From assembly GCF_900108945.1 (NCBI RefSeq), contig NZ_FNYE01000016.1, positions 1 through 64,000 on the forward strand: DNA of 64,000 bases, written 5' to 3'. The notes below the pieces were generated by a model, which saw nothing but the letters and a program-made list of their open reading frames with translations, was not told the origin of the DNA and did not search any database. The position numbers and the translations under genes are program-made. Source of the stretch: Paraburkholderia diazotrophica. GTDB lineage: Bacteria > Pseudomonadota > Gammaproteobacteria > Burkholderiales > Burkholderiaceae. Of this stretch, positions 1 through 8,523 are shown one piece after another; position 1 is the stretch's first letter, and each line of letters begins with the position of its first letter.

Positions 1-28
1 GTGCAAAGCGCGACGCAGCAACCCGTCA

Positions 29-144
29 TGCCTGATGACCATAGCGAGTCGGTCCCACCCCTTCCCATCCCGAACAGGACCGTGAAACGACTCCACGCCG
101 ATGATAGTGCGGATTGCCCGTGTGAAAGTAGGTAATCGTCAGGC
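29..144 (+). rRNA. rrf: 5S ribosomal RNA
   Basis: This is the 5S rRNA of the large ribosomal subunit. The sequence opens with TGCCTGATGACC and closes with GGTAATCGTCAGGC, so the two ends pair as the 5S helix I. The internal GGTCCCACCCC and CCGAACAGG segments are typical of bacterial 5S. The length of about 116 nt fits the family. It is the last gene of an rRNA operon whose 16S and 23S genes lie to the left of the window; bases 1-28 are the 23S-5S spacer. The ends are set by comparison with the usual 5S fold and could be off by one or two bases. Confidence 0.95.
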
Positions 145-160
145 TCCTCACCCCAGTCCC

Positions 161-186
161 GGCCCCGCCCCTCAAAAGGCGGGGCC
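161..186 (+). terminator. Terminator hairpin of the rRNA operon
   Basis: Arms GGCCCCGCC (161-169) and GGCGGGGCC (178-186) are perfectly complementary around an 8-nt loop, starting 17 nt after the 5S rRNA. No strong U-tract follows directly; a short TTTT lies at about 207-210. The position and the 9-bp GC stem make it the natural end of the rRNA transcript. Confidence 0.75.
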
Positions 187-513
187 GCGGCGTTTGTGGC
201 GTCGCGTTTTACCCTGCCGCTGGCCGGCGCTGGTGCAATGAAAACCGGCAAAACCCGGCCGTTTTTGCTACACCCATAGATAGTGCTTTCCAATTGATCC
301 CCCGCTGAGCAACCCAGCGGCAAGTCATTGGGACGGACCTTGGTCGACACAACTGACCTACGCGGCCGGGCACATCACTCGCACGTGCGCCAGCGCGCGC
401 TTTTTCGGTTATGCAGTTGCCGCAGTGGCCCGTTGAAACGCACGGTCTCTCATCGACCGAAACAACAGGCACCCACCCGGCATTTTGATGAATGCCACCC
501 GCGCCCAACTTCC
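187..513. other. Intergenic region with no recognised gene
   Basis: This 327-nt stretch separates the rRNA terminator from the 3' end of the convergent M20 hydrolase gene. The open frames here (for example 209-517 on the minus strand) have no recognisable domain and no plausible ribosome binding site. I see no tRNA or clear hairpin. Confidence 0.6.
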
Positions 514-1707
514 TCACTTCGCGGCCAAGAAACGCTGCGCCAACCGAACCCAGTACGTGGACCCGACTGGCAGCAAATCGTCGTTGAAGTCGTAGCTCGC
601 GTTATGCAGCATACAAGGCCCGGCACCATGACCCGATTCGCGATGTCCACCGTCCCCATTGCCGAGGAATGCGTAGCATCCCGGCTTCTCTAGCAACATG
701 AAGGAGAAATCTTCCGCGCCCATCGTCGGTTCGACGGCGTCGTCGACGTTTTCGTCGCCGACAATCTCCTTCATCACCGTCGCCGCGAACCGCGCTTCCT
801 CGCTGCTGTTGATCGTAGGCGGATAGTTGCGGTGAAATGTGATTTCGACAGAGCAGTCGTAAGCTTCCGCCGTGCTTTGGACGATCTTGCGCATCCGGGC
901 TTCGATCAGATCAAGCGTTTCCGTGGTAAAGGTCCGTACCGTGCCCGCAAGCCACGCCTCGTCCGGTACCACGTTCACCGCGTCGCCCGCATGAATCTGG
1001 GTGATCGAGAGCACAGCCGTATCGAGCGGCTTCTTGTTGCGCGTAATGATGCTTTGCAGACCATTGGCGATCTGCACCGCGGTGAACACTGGATCTCGGC
1101 CGTTATGCGGCAGCGCCGCGTGTGAGCCCACGCCCTTGATTTCGATGCGAAACTCATTACTGGAAGCCATGATCGGCCCTTCCGTCACACCGAAATTGCC
1201 GGCCGGCATCCCAGGCCAGTTGTGAATCCCGAATACCGCATCGACGGGAAAGCGCGTAAACAGCCCATCATCGATCATGGCCTTTGCGCCCGCGCCGCCT
1301 TCCTCGGCCGGCTGAAAGATGAACACGATTGTGCCGTCGAAATCGCCTTCCTTCGCGAGATGCCGCGCCGCGCCGAGCAGCATTGCCGTATGTCCGTCAT
1401 GCCCGCACGCGTGCATTTTCCCTTCATTTTTCGAGCGATGATCAAACGTGTTCAGCTCGTGGATCGGCAGCGCATCCATATCGGCGCGCAGTCCGATCGA
1501 TTTCGTTCCCGTACCATGCTTCAGTACGCCGACTACGCCGGTTTTGCCGATGCCTTCATGTACTTCGATTCCCCATCCAGCCAGCGTTTTTGCGACCAAT
1601 GACGCCGTTTGCGCCTCCTCGTATCGCAATTCTGGATTAGCGTGAATCGTTCGTCGGAGACTCTGAATTTCGCCGCGTGCGGCTTGGATTTCGGGGATCA
1701 GTTTCAT
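514..1707 (-). CDS. M20 family amidohydrolase / metallopeptidase (hippurate hydrolase-like)
   Basis: A zinc-dependent M20 aminoacylase-type hydrolase that would cleave N-acyl amino acids or related amides in the cytoplasm. From the chosen start it has 397 residues, the usual length. Visible motifs, in order, are LRADMDALPI, HACGHDGHTAMLLG (metal ligands), FIFQPAEEGGAGAKAMI (catalytic Glu pair), GIHNWPG and, near the C terminus, MGAEDFSF, all typical of the M20D (HipO/AbgB-like) subgroup. The Met at 1707 begins MKLIPEIQAARGEI, where family homology begins. An upstream in-frame Met at 1788 would add 27 unconserved residues; neither start has a strong ribosome binding site. The gene diverges from the molybdopterin oxidoreductase gene. 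The substrate cannot be told from sequence. Confidence 0.88.
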   Translation of the reverse strand: MKLIPEIQAARGEIQSLRRTIHANPELRYEEAQTASLVAKTLAGWGIEVHEGIGKTGVVGVLKHGTGTKSIGLRADMDALPIHELNTFDHRSKNEGKMHACGHDGHTAMLLGAARHLAKEGDFDGTIVFIFQPAEEGGAGAKAMIDDGLFTRFPVDAVFGIHNWPGMPAGNFGVTEGPIMASSNEFRIEIKGVGSHAALPHNGRDPVFTAVQIANGLQSIITRNKKPLDTAVLSITQIHAGDAVNVVPDEAWLAGTVRTFTTETLDLIEARMRKIVQSTAEAYDCSVEITFHRNYPPTINSSEEARFAATVMKEIVGDENVDDAVEPTMGAEDFSFMLLEKPGCYAFLGNGDGGHRESGHGAGPCMLHNASYDFNDDLLPVGSTYWVRLAQRFLAAK

Positions 1708-1878
1708 GATGGATTGAGAAAGTGGCAGTGAGCAGTGTGATCCGGACAAGTCGATTCCGGAGAGCGTGATAATTGATTCTACGCTCATCGCTATTTTTGA
1801 CGGTCGTGTGTCAGATCGGATGAGGGGAACGTAATAGAATCAGAGCCTTCACTCGCGCAATCCCCGCTCGATATCAAT

Positions 1879-3957
1879 ATGAACGCTCCCGCTGAATTCG
1901 CCCGCGCCGTCTGCCCGCACGATTGTCCCGATACCTGCGCAATGCGCGTAACCGTCGAGAATGGCCGCGCCGTCAAGGTCGTCGGCGACCCGGATCATCC
2001 GCCGACGCAGGGCGTCCTGTGCACGAAAGTGAGCCGTTACGCGGATCGCGTTCATCATCCGCGCCGGCTGACGACGCCGATGCGCCGTGTCGGCCAGAAA
2101 GGCGAAGGGCGGTTCGAGTCCATCAGTTGGGACGAGGCGCTACGTCTCGCAGCGGAGCGGCTGTCGGAAATCGCGCGCCGCGCGCCCGAGGCGATTTTGC
2201 CGTACAGCTACGCCGGGACGATGGGTTTCGTGCAGGGCGACAGCATTGCGCAGCGCTTTTTCCATAAGCTCGGTGCGTCGCAACTCGACCGCACGATCTG
2301 TGCAGCGGCGGGCGCGGCGGGTCTCAAATATACGTACGGCGCGAGCCTCGGCATGCTCACGGAGTTTTTCGACGAAAGCGAGGTGATCCTGATCTGGGGT
2401 GCGAACCCGATCGCGTCGAATCTGCATTTCTGGACGCGCGCGCAAGAGGCCAAGCGCCGTGGCGCGCGCCTGATTGCCATCGATCCTTACCGCTCACTCA
2501 CCGCCGAAAAGTGCCACCAGCACATTGCGCTGAAACCTGGCACGGATGGCGCGCTCGCGCTCGCCATGATGCATGTGCTGATCACGGAAGACATGCTCGA
2601 TCATGCCTACATCGCTGACCATACGCTCGGCTTCGAGCAATTGAAGGCGCGCGCGCTCGACTATTCGCCATCGCGTGCGGCTGAAATTTGCGGAATCGAT
2701 AAGCAGACGATCATCGATCTCGCGCATCTTTATGGCAGCACGAAAAAGGCGGCGATCCGCATGAATTACGGCATGCAGCGCGTGCGCGGCGGCGGCAACG
2801 CGGTGCGGGCGATCGCGTGTCTTCCGTCGCTGACGGGCGCATGGCGCGTGCGTTCAGGCGGTGTGCTGATGTCGTCGTCGGGCTGGGCGCCAGTCGATTC
2901 GCACGCATTGGCGCGACCCGATCTGATGCCGGGCTGGCCGTCGAACCAACCGCGCATCGTGAACATGAACGCGATCGGCGACGCCTTGTGCAACCCGGGC
3001 GACGCCGGGTTTGGCCCGAAGATCGAAGCGATTGTCGTGTACAACTCGAACCCTGTCGCCGTTGCGCCGGATTCGGAGCGCGTTGCAGCGGGCTTCGCGC
3101 GCGAAGATCTGTTTACGATCGTCCTCGAGCATTTCCAGACCGACACCGCCGACTACGCCGATTTGCTGCTGCCCGCGACGACGCAGCTCGAACATGTCGA
3201 CATTCACAAGTCATACGGGCACACGCACGTAATGGTCAACCTGCCCGCGATTCCGCCCGTCGGTGAGGCGCGCCCGAATACGGAGATTTTCCGCGGCATC
3301 GCGCGCGCGATGGGTCTGCAGGAACCGGCACTGTACGAAAGCGATGAGACGGTCGCGTCGTCGGCGTACCGCTGGGACGATCCGATGCTCGACGGCGTCA
3401 CATGGGAAACGTTGAAGCGTGACGGCTGGGCGAAGCTGAACGTTCCCGACGCGCCGTTCGCAAATGGCGGCTTCCGCACGCCGTCAGGCAAATGCGAGTT
3501 CTATAGCGAGCGGCTCGCGCAAGCCGGGCTCGAACCCGTGCCCGATTATGTGCCGCCTTACGAGTCGGCGGACGGCTCGCCCGAACTCGCCGCGCGCTAT
3601 CCGCTCGCGATGATTTCGCCGCCGGCGCGCAATTTCCTGAACAGCACGTTCGTGAACGTGGAAAGCCTGCGCGCGACGGAAGGCGAACCGCATCTCGACA
3701 TCCATCCCGCCGACGCCGCCGCGCGGGGCATCCATGACGGCGACCGGGTCCGCATCTTCAACGATCGCGGCTCGATGCAGGCGCGCGCCCGCGTCACCTA
3801 CAAGGCGCGCGTGGGGCTCGTCGTCGGCCTGTCGATCTGGTGGAAGAAGCTCGCTCCGGACGGCCGCAACGCCAATCAGGTCACGAGCCAGGCGCTGACC
3901 GATCTCGGCGGCTCAGCGACGTTCTACGACTGCCTAGTCGAAATCGAGCGAGTCTGA
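1879..3957 (+). CDS. Molybdopterin-dependent oxidoreductase with N-terminal 4Fe-4S site
   Basis: A 692-residue DMSO-reductase/formate-dehydrogenase superfamily enzyme binding bis-molybdopterin guanine dinucleotide. The N terminus carries CPHDCPDTC followed by a fourth Cys in VLCTKV, a 4Fe-4S motif. The central part has ILIWGANPIASNLHFW and RGARLIAIDP, the Rossmann-like cofactor-binding region. The C-terminal part, from about residue 570 (PLAMISPPARNFLNSTF), is the molydop-binding domain with GDRVRIFNDRGS. There is no twin-arginine signal, so it should be cytoplasmic. No partner subunit (iron-sulfur, membrane anchor or chaperone) is adjacent. The family is diverse and includes assimilatory and thiosulfate/polysulfide types, so the substrate is unknown. 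Confidence 0.88.
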   Translation: MNAPAEFARAVCPHDCPDTCAMRVTVENGRAVKVVGDPDHPPTQGVLCTKVSRYADRVHHPRRLTTPMRRVGQKGEGRFESISWDEALRLAAERLSEIARRAPEAILPYSYAGTMGFVQGDSIAQRFFHKLGASQLDRTICAAAGAAGLKYTYGASLGMLTEFFDESEVILIWGANPIASNLHFWTRAQEAKRRGARLIAIDPYRSLTAEKCHQHIALKPGTDGALALAMMHVLITEDMLDHAYIADHTLGFEQLKARALDYSPSRAAEICGIDKQTIIDLAHLYGSTKKAAIRMNYGMQRVRGGGNAVRAIACLPSLTGAWRVRSGGVLMSSSGWAPVDSHALARPDLMPGWPSNQPRIVNMNAIGDALCNPGDAGFGPKIEAIVVYNSNPVAVAPDSERVAAGFAREDLFTIVLEHFQTDTADYADLLLPATTQLEHVDIHKSYGHTHVMVNLPAIPPVGEARPNTEIFRGIARAMGLQEPALYESDETVASSAYRWDDPMLDGVTWETLKRDGWAKLNVPDAPFANGGFRTPSGKCEFYSERLAQAGLEPVPDYVPPYESADGSPELAARYPLAMISPPARNFLNSTFVNVESLRATEGEPHLDIHPADAAARGIHDGDRVRIFNDRGSMQARARVTYKARVGLVVGLSIWWKKLAPDGRNANQVTSQALTDLGGSATFYDCLVEIERV

Positions 3958-4132
3958 GCCGCTTCTGAATGCGCAACGGAGATTCCCGCTGCGCCACCAC
4001 ATTCCCGGTCCCCCGGTCGGCGCTTTCGAGTGCCTCGTCTAACTGGGGGCTAACCCCGAATAATCACGCGTCGGCGCATGCTACGATGCGATTTTTAGCA
4101 CGATCATTCGAAAATCACGGAGGAGACGCCGT

Positions 4133-5806
4133 ATGGAAAAAGTCTGGCTGAAATCGTATCCGCCCGGCGTGCCCGAAGAGATCGATCCGACCCAGTACGA
4201 GTCGATTACCGCGATGCTGGAAGAGAGCTTCCGTGCGAACCGCGCGAAGCCGGCGTTCGCGTGCATGGGCAAGCAGATTACGTATGGCGAGCTCGACAGC
4301 CTCTCCATTCGGCTTGCAGCGTGGTTTCAGTCAAAGGGCATCGCGCGCGGCGCGCGCATCGCGATCATGATGCCCAACGTCCTGCAGTATCCCGTCGCCA
4401 TCGCTGCGATCCTGCGCGCGGGCTATGTCGTCGTGAACGTGAATCCGCTCTACACGCCGCGCGAGCTTGAGCATCAGCTGAAGGACAGCAGCGCGGAAGC
4501 GATCATCCTGCTCGAAAATTTCGCGGTTACGTTGCAGGCGATCGTGCGCAACACGTCGGTGAGGCACATCATCGTGGCGTCGATGGGCGATCTGATGGGC
4601 GCGAAAGGCATGCTCGTCAATTTCGTCGTGCGACGCGTGAAGAAGATGGTGCCGGCTTGGAGTCTTCCTGGGCACCTCCGTTTCAACGACGCTATTTCCG
4701 AAGGCGCTCGCAGCCGGTTCACGCCGGTCAAGCAGGGCCCCAACGACGTCGCATTTCTTCAATACACGGGCGGCACGACTGGCGTCGCGAAGGGCGCGAC
4801 GCTTCTGCATCGCAATCTGGTTGCGAACGTGCTGCAGTCGCACGTGTGGCTTGAGCCCGCGCGCTCGAAGCGCCCCGACATCGACCAGTTCGTGACCGTC
4901 GTCGCGCTGCCGCTTTATCACGTCTTCGCGCTGACCGTGTGCGGTCTGCTGACGATCCGCACGGGCGGTCTCGGCGTGCTCATTCCGAATCCACGCGACA
5001 TCGCCGGGATGATCAAGTCGCTGCAAGGCTACAAGATCACGACGATCCCGGCCGTCAACACGCTGTACAACGCAATGCTCAATCATCCGGACTTTTCGAA
5101 GCTCGATTTCTCGAATCTGCTGGTCGCGAACGGCGGCGGGATGGCCGTGCAGGAAGCCGTCGCGAAACGCTGGTTCGAGCGCACGAACGCGCCGATTGTC
5201 GAGGGTTATGGCCTGTCGGAGACGTCGCCGTGCGTGACATGCAATCCGGCGATCGTCAGCGAGTACAGCGGCACGATCGGTTTGCCGCTGCCGTCAACGG
5301 AAGTGTCGATCCGCGACGACGACGGCAACGAACTGCCGATTGGCCAGGTAGGCGAGTTGTGCATCCGGGGGCCGCAGGTGATGGCGGGCTACTGGAACCG
5401 TCCGGACGAAACCGCGAAGGTGATGACGGCCGACGGCTTCTTCCGCTCGGGCGACATCGCGACCATCAGCGAAGACGGCTTCGTGAAAATCGTCGACCGG
5501 AAGAAGGACATGATTCTCGTGTCGGGCTTCAACGTCTATCCGAACGAAATCGAGGATGTGGTCGCGAAACATCCGGGCGTTTTCGAAGTGGCGGCCGTCG
5601 GGGTGCCGGACCAGCATTCTGGCGAAGCGGTGAAGCTCTTCATCGTCAAGAAGGATGAAGCGATCACCGACGCCGACATCTTCGCATTCTGCAAAGAGCA
5701 ACTGACGGGTTACAAACGTCCGCGCATCGTCGAATTCCGCAAGGAACTGCCGAAGAGTAATGTCGGCAAGATCTTGCGCCGCGAGCTGCGCGACGGTCGG
5801 GCTTGA
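4133..5806 (+). CDS. fadD: Long-chain fatty acid-CoA ligase FadD
   Basis: Activates long-chain fatty acids to acyl-CoA through an acyl-adenylate, the entry step of beta-oxidation, at the inner face of the cytoplasmic membrane. The 557-residue length matches FadD. The AMP-binding P-loop YTGGTTGVAKG lies at about residues 211-221, the YGLSETSP motif follows, then the GYWNRPDET and FRSGDIA region, the hinge with VDRKKDMILVSGFNVYPNEIE, and a C-terminal Lys in KSNVGKILRREL. A strong GGAGGAG ribosome binding site sits just upstream of the ATG. The gene stands alone and is followed by a hairpin terminator. Other acyl-CoA synthetases share these motifs, but the hinge and length favour FadD. Confidence 0.93.
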   Translation: MEKVWLKSYPPGVPEEIDPTQYESITAMLEESFRANRAKPAFACMGKQITYGELDSLSIRLAAWFQSKGIARGARIAIMMPNVLQYPVAIAAILRAGYVVVNVNPLYTPRELEHQLKDSSAEAIILLENFAVTLQAIVRNTSVRHIIVASMGDLMGAKGMLVNFVVRRVKKMVPAWSLPGHLRFNDAISEGARSRFTPVKQGPNDVAFLQYTGGTTGVAKGATLLHRNLVANVLQSHVWLEPARSKRPDIDQFVTVVALPLYHVFALTVCGLLTIRTGGLGVLIPNPRDIAGMIKSLQGYKITTIPAVNTLYNAMLNHPDFSKLDFSNLLVANGGGMAVQEAVAKRWFERTNAPIVEGYGLSETSPCVTCNPAIVSEYSGTIGLPLPSTEVSIRDDDGNELPIGQVGELCIRGPQVMAGYWNRPDETAKVMTADGFFRSGDIATISEDGFVKIVDRKKDMILVSGFNVYPNEIEDVVAKHPGVFEVAAVGVPDQHSGEAVKLFIVKKDEAITDADIFAFCKEQLTGYKRPRIVEFRKELPKSNVGKILRRELRDGRA

Positions 5807-5881
5807 CCGCGCGCGGGGCGAGAAGAACCGGAAAAGCGCGTAGGAGGCTACTGAAAACAGCTGGCGCGCCGCAGTGAAAGC

Positions 5882-5913
5882 ACGGCCCAATGGACGCTAC
5901 GTCATTGGGCCGT
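5882..5913 (+). terminator. Hairpin terminator downstream of fadD
   Basis: Perfect 11-bp arms ACGGCCCAATG (5882-5892) and CATTGGGCCGT (5903-5913) enclose a 10-nt loop, followed by TTCCATTT. It lies about 75 nt after the fadD stop. Confidence 0.7.
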
Positions 5914-5990
5914 TTCCATTTGCGCAGTGGCAAACGAGCAACGGCAACAACGGTAGCCGACACCACGAACACAACAAACGCCGCGCAAAT

Positions 5991-6015
5991 AAAAAAGGGC
6001 GCCCGAAGGCGCCCT
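5991..6015 (-). terminator. Rho-independent terminator of the porin gene
   Basis: Arms AGGGCGCC (5996-6003) and GGCGCCCT (6008-6015) pair around a 4-nt loop. Read on the minus strand the stem is followed by a run of T (A-run on the plus strand at 5991-5996). It ends about 27 nt beyond the porin stop. Confidence 0.85.
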
Positions 6016-6041
6016 CGAGGGTACTACGCATTCACAACTTA

Positions 6042-7202
6042 TTAGAACTTGTGGCGGATACCGATACGAGCCGTGAACTGGTTCTCGTTCGACGACTGGG
6101 TCAGGCCATTGATTGCAGCGACAGCCGTCTTGCCCGTTGAGTCCGTGCCCGAAGCGTGCTGGTACACGCCGATCAGGTAGACGTCCGTGCGCTTCGACAG
6201 GAAGTAGTCGACGCCAGCCGAACCTTGGTGATACTTCGCAGCATCGTGACCGTTCAGGCTGCTGCCGTGCGTGTAGTCATACGCCGCACCGACCAGCAGA
6301 GCCGGCGTCAACTGATACTTGAAGTTGATTTCCGCGTTGTTGAACAATGCCGTCTGACCCGTGAGGCCCGGTGCTGCGAACGACGAGCCGAGGTCGTAGA
6401 AACGGGTGTACGAGTAGGTTGCACCGACCGTCGCTGCGCCGAACGTATATGCACCGCCCGCGCCGATCACCTGATACGTGTGAGCCGAACCGTAGCCGCT
6501 GTAGACCGGCGACGCGACGTTCGAAGCCGCGGGGTTGGGCGTGCCCGACGTGCTGTTGCCGAAGAACGAAACGTTCGGGTTACGAACGTTCAAATAACCG
6601 ACGCCCAACACCAGCGGACCGTTGTTGTAGCCAGCGCCCAACGACCAGATCTGATTACGCGAGTAGTCGCCCGCAACGCCGCCCAGGCTGTACATACCGC
6701 CGAACGTCAGGCCAGCGTAGTTTGCGCTCGTGAACTTGACGGCATTGTTGGTACGGTATGCGTTGTTGAAGTTGTCCAGGTCGCCCGGGTGAGCGGCGAT
6801 GTAGCCGCCCCACTGGTCGCCCGCTTCGAGCGGACCGACGTAGTCGACGACGGAGTCGTACTGGCGACCCATCGTGACCGTACCGAACTGGCTGCCCAGG
6901 CCGACGTAAGCCTGACGGCCAAACAGCAGGCCGCCTTGACCGGACTTGCCGTTGTTGACGTCGAAGCCGCTTTCGAGCACGAAGATCGCCTTCAGGCCAC
7001 CGCCGAGGTCTTCCGTGCCGCGCATGCCCCAACGGCTGCCTTGCAGAACGCCGCTCGACAGGTTGTACAGGTGCTTGCCGCCCGAGTTGGTATTGATGTT
7101 AAAACCTTCGTCAATAATGCCGTACAGCGTCACGCTGCTTTGCGCATGAGCGACCCCAGCAAACGCGCCCAATGCTGCGAGAGCGAGAAGCGACTTTTTC
7201 AT
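6042..7202 (-). CDS. Outer membrane porin (Gram-negative OmpC-like, Burkholderia type)
   Basis: A 386-residue trimeric beta-barrel porin for diffusion of small hydrophilic solutes. The start at 7202 gives MKKSLLALAALGAFAGVAHA, a classic signal peptide with cleavage at AHA/QSSVTLYG. A TTGGAG ribosome binding site precedes this Met; an upstream in-frame Met at 7241 would spoil the signal. Typical features are VTLYGIIDEG, SRWGMRGTEDLGGGLKAIFVLE, GRQAYVGL and the terminal FTARIGIRHKF, whose last Phe is the barrel assembly signal recognised by BamA. The gene stands alone between fadD and coq7 with its own terminator. Substrate preference cannot be inferred. Confidence 0.95.
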   Translation of the reverse strand: MKKSLLALAALGAFAGVAHAQSSVTLYGIIDEGFNINTNSGGKHLYNLSSGVLQGSRWGMRGTEDLGGGLKAIFVLESGFDVNNGKSGQGGLLFGRQAYVGLGSQFGTVTMGRQYDSVVDYVGPLEAGDQWGGYIAAHPGDLDNFNNAYRTNNAVKFTSANYAGLTFGGMYSLGGVAGDYSRNQIWSLGAGYNNGPLVLGVGYLNVRNPNVSFFGNSTSGTPNPAASNVASPVYSGYGSAHTYQVIGAGGAYTFGAATVGATYSYTRFYDLGSSFAAPGLTGQTALFNNAEINFKYQLTPALLVGAAYDYTHGSSLNGHDAAKYHQGSAGVDYFLSKRTDVYLIGVYQHASGTDSTGKTAVAAINGLTQSSNENQFTARIGIRHKF

Positions 7203-7492
7203 CGAAAGATCTCCAAGGATTTGCGAATTATTGTCAAGCAAGGCAAGTATTTATCTGCGTTGCGGCCTTGCGTAACTCCGTAAAGAAGTTGCACGTAATG
7301 TAACAAAGACACCTAAGTGAACAAAGAAAAAGCAGGCGGCCCGCCGGACCGCTGTTTCGTTTACGCAACATGGTCTAAAATCGAAAGTCGGCCGTCGGAA
7401 CCACCCTGAAGTTTTTCTTGCCGTCAGCTGCAAACCCTTGATGTACAAGGCTCTGCGGAGAGGGGTGCGCGCGCCGCGTCGTGGAGGCCAAG
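7203..7492. promoter_or_regulatory. Divergent regulatory region between porin and coq7
   Basis: 290 nt separate the divergent porin and coq7 genes and must hold both promoters. The porin side is AT-rich (about 7230-7330). A TTGACA element can be read on the minus strand near 7233, but I cannot pair it with a convincing -10 box, so no promoter is assigned. Confidence 0.4.
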
Positions 7493-8122
7493 ATGCTGAT
7501 TGATGAGTTGATTGCAGAGTTCGATCGGGGTTTACGCTCAATAAACGGGGTGTCGCGAATGTCGCGTCCGCTACCTGTTCCGCCCGCGTCTGTCGAACCT
7601 GTCGAACTGACCGATGAAGAGCGCGCGCATGCGGCGGGGCTGATGCGCGTCAATCATGTCGGCGAGGTGTGTGCACAAGCGCTGTATCAGGCGCAAAAGC
7701 TCGCGACGCGCTCGCCGGCGCTCAAGCAGGCATTCGAGCATGCCGCGCGCGAGGAGGAAGATCATCTCGCGTGGACCTACAAGCGCCTCGAAGCGCTCGA
7801 TTCGCGCCCGAGTCTGCTCAATCCACTCTGGTATGCTGGCGCCCTCGCGATCGGCTTCGCGGCGGGGCGCCTTGGGGATCGAGTAAGTCTCGGCTTTATG
7901 GCCGAGACGGAGCGGCAGGTCGAGTTGCACCTCGGCGGCCATCTCACCACGTTGCCGGAAGGCGATCACGAATCGCGTGCGATCGTCGAGCAGATGCGTA
8001 TCGATGAGGTCGCGCACGGCAAGGCCGCGGCGGACGCGGGAGGCGCCGAATTGCCGTTCCCGGCGCGTGCGTTGATGCGCGCCGCGTCCAAAATCATGAC
8101 TCGCACCGCGTACCACGTTTGA
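7493..8122 (+). CDS. coq7: Ubiquinone biosynthesis hydroxylase Coq7 (demethoxyubiquinone monooxygenase)
   Basis: A di-iron monooxygenase that hydroxylates the benzoquinone ring of 2-polyprenyl-3-methyl-6-methoxy-1,4-benzoquinone in ubiquinone synthesis, at the membrane. The 209-residue protein shows the Coq7 carboxylate-bridged motifs: NHVGEVCAQALYQAQ, EEEDHLAW, ETERQVE and DEVAHGKAA, which supply the Glu/His di-iron ligands. I chose the ATG at 7493 because GGAGG lies 5 nt upstream of it; an in-frame GTG at 7481 overlaps that site. Some beta- and gamma-proteobacteria use Coq7 in place of the flavoprotein UbiF. It fits functionally with the octaprenyl diphosphate synthase gene at 41402-42394. 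Confidence 0.93.
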   Translation: MLIDELIAEFDRGLRSINGVSRMSRPLPVPPASVEPVELTDEERAHAAGLMRVNHVGEVCAQALYQAQKLATRSPALKQAFEHAAREEEDHLAWTYKRLEALDSRPSLLNPLWYAGALAIGFAAGRLGDRVSLGFMAETERQVELHLGGHLTTLPEGDHESRAIVEQMRIDEVAHGKAAADAGGAELPFPARALMRAASKIMTRTAYHV

Positions 8123-8388
8123 CCTGATTTATCGCTGTTTGCCTGAAGTGGGCGGCGCTCTCCGCGCCGTCACTAAAATCGCTCCAAATCCTCAGCCGCC
8201 CCGCGCCATTCGTCCTACCAGAACGCTTTCCCGCCACGCTTTTCGCTCACACATTTCACGTATCACCTTCACAAGCATCACTAGCCCATTCATTTATAAC
8301 GGTTTTCCTTTTTTGCGCGCTGCGTGAGCAAGCGGCGCTAAGTCCTTGTTCTTGCAAACAAAATTCGTCAAAAAACCGCGCGTCACCC
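8123..8388. other. Intergenic region upstream of the mra promoter
   Basis: This 266-nt stretch between coq7 and the mraZ promoter holds no frame with recognisable homology. It turns AT-rich from about 8250, as expected near a promoter. Confidence 0.5.
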
Positions 8389-8417
8389 TTGACCGGTGTT
8401 GGGGGTTACTCTAAAGT
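8389..8417 (+). promoter_or_regulatory. Putative sigma-70 promoter of the dcw cluster (Pmra)
   Basis: A -35 element TTGACC (8389-8394) and a -10-like TAAAGT (8412-8417) are separated by 17 bp, the optimal spacing. It lies about 105 nt upstream of mraZ, and its -10 end runs into the phased repeats described as MraZ boxes. The -10 match is only 4 of 6. Confidence 0.55.
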
Positions 8418-8450
8418 GGGAGACAGTGTGAGAAAGTGTATTTTTGTGTG
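8416..8450 (+). promoter_or_regulatory. MraZ-box array (operator of the dcw cluster)
   Basis: Four direct repeats start exactly 10 bp apart: GTGGG (8416), GTGTG (8426), GTGTA (8436) and GTGTG (8446). A further GTGTT lies in phase at 8396. MraZ is known to bind tandem TGGGN-type repeats spaced by about 10 bp in its own promoter, as one ring on one DNA face. Here the array begins within the putative -10 box and covers the expected transcription start, so binding should repress. Only the first unit matches the published GTGGG core fully. Confidence 0.65.
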
Positions 8451-8523
8451 ATCCGACGCGCTTTCTCCGGTAAATTTCCAGAATCGGGCGACATCTTTCA
8501 GCGCCCTGAAAAAGGGGAGCGAC

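Noticed and set aside
209..517. A 102-residue minus-strand frame after the rRNA operon
   Set aside because: No domain, no ribosome binding site, and no support from neighbouring genes.
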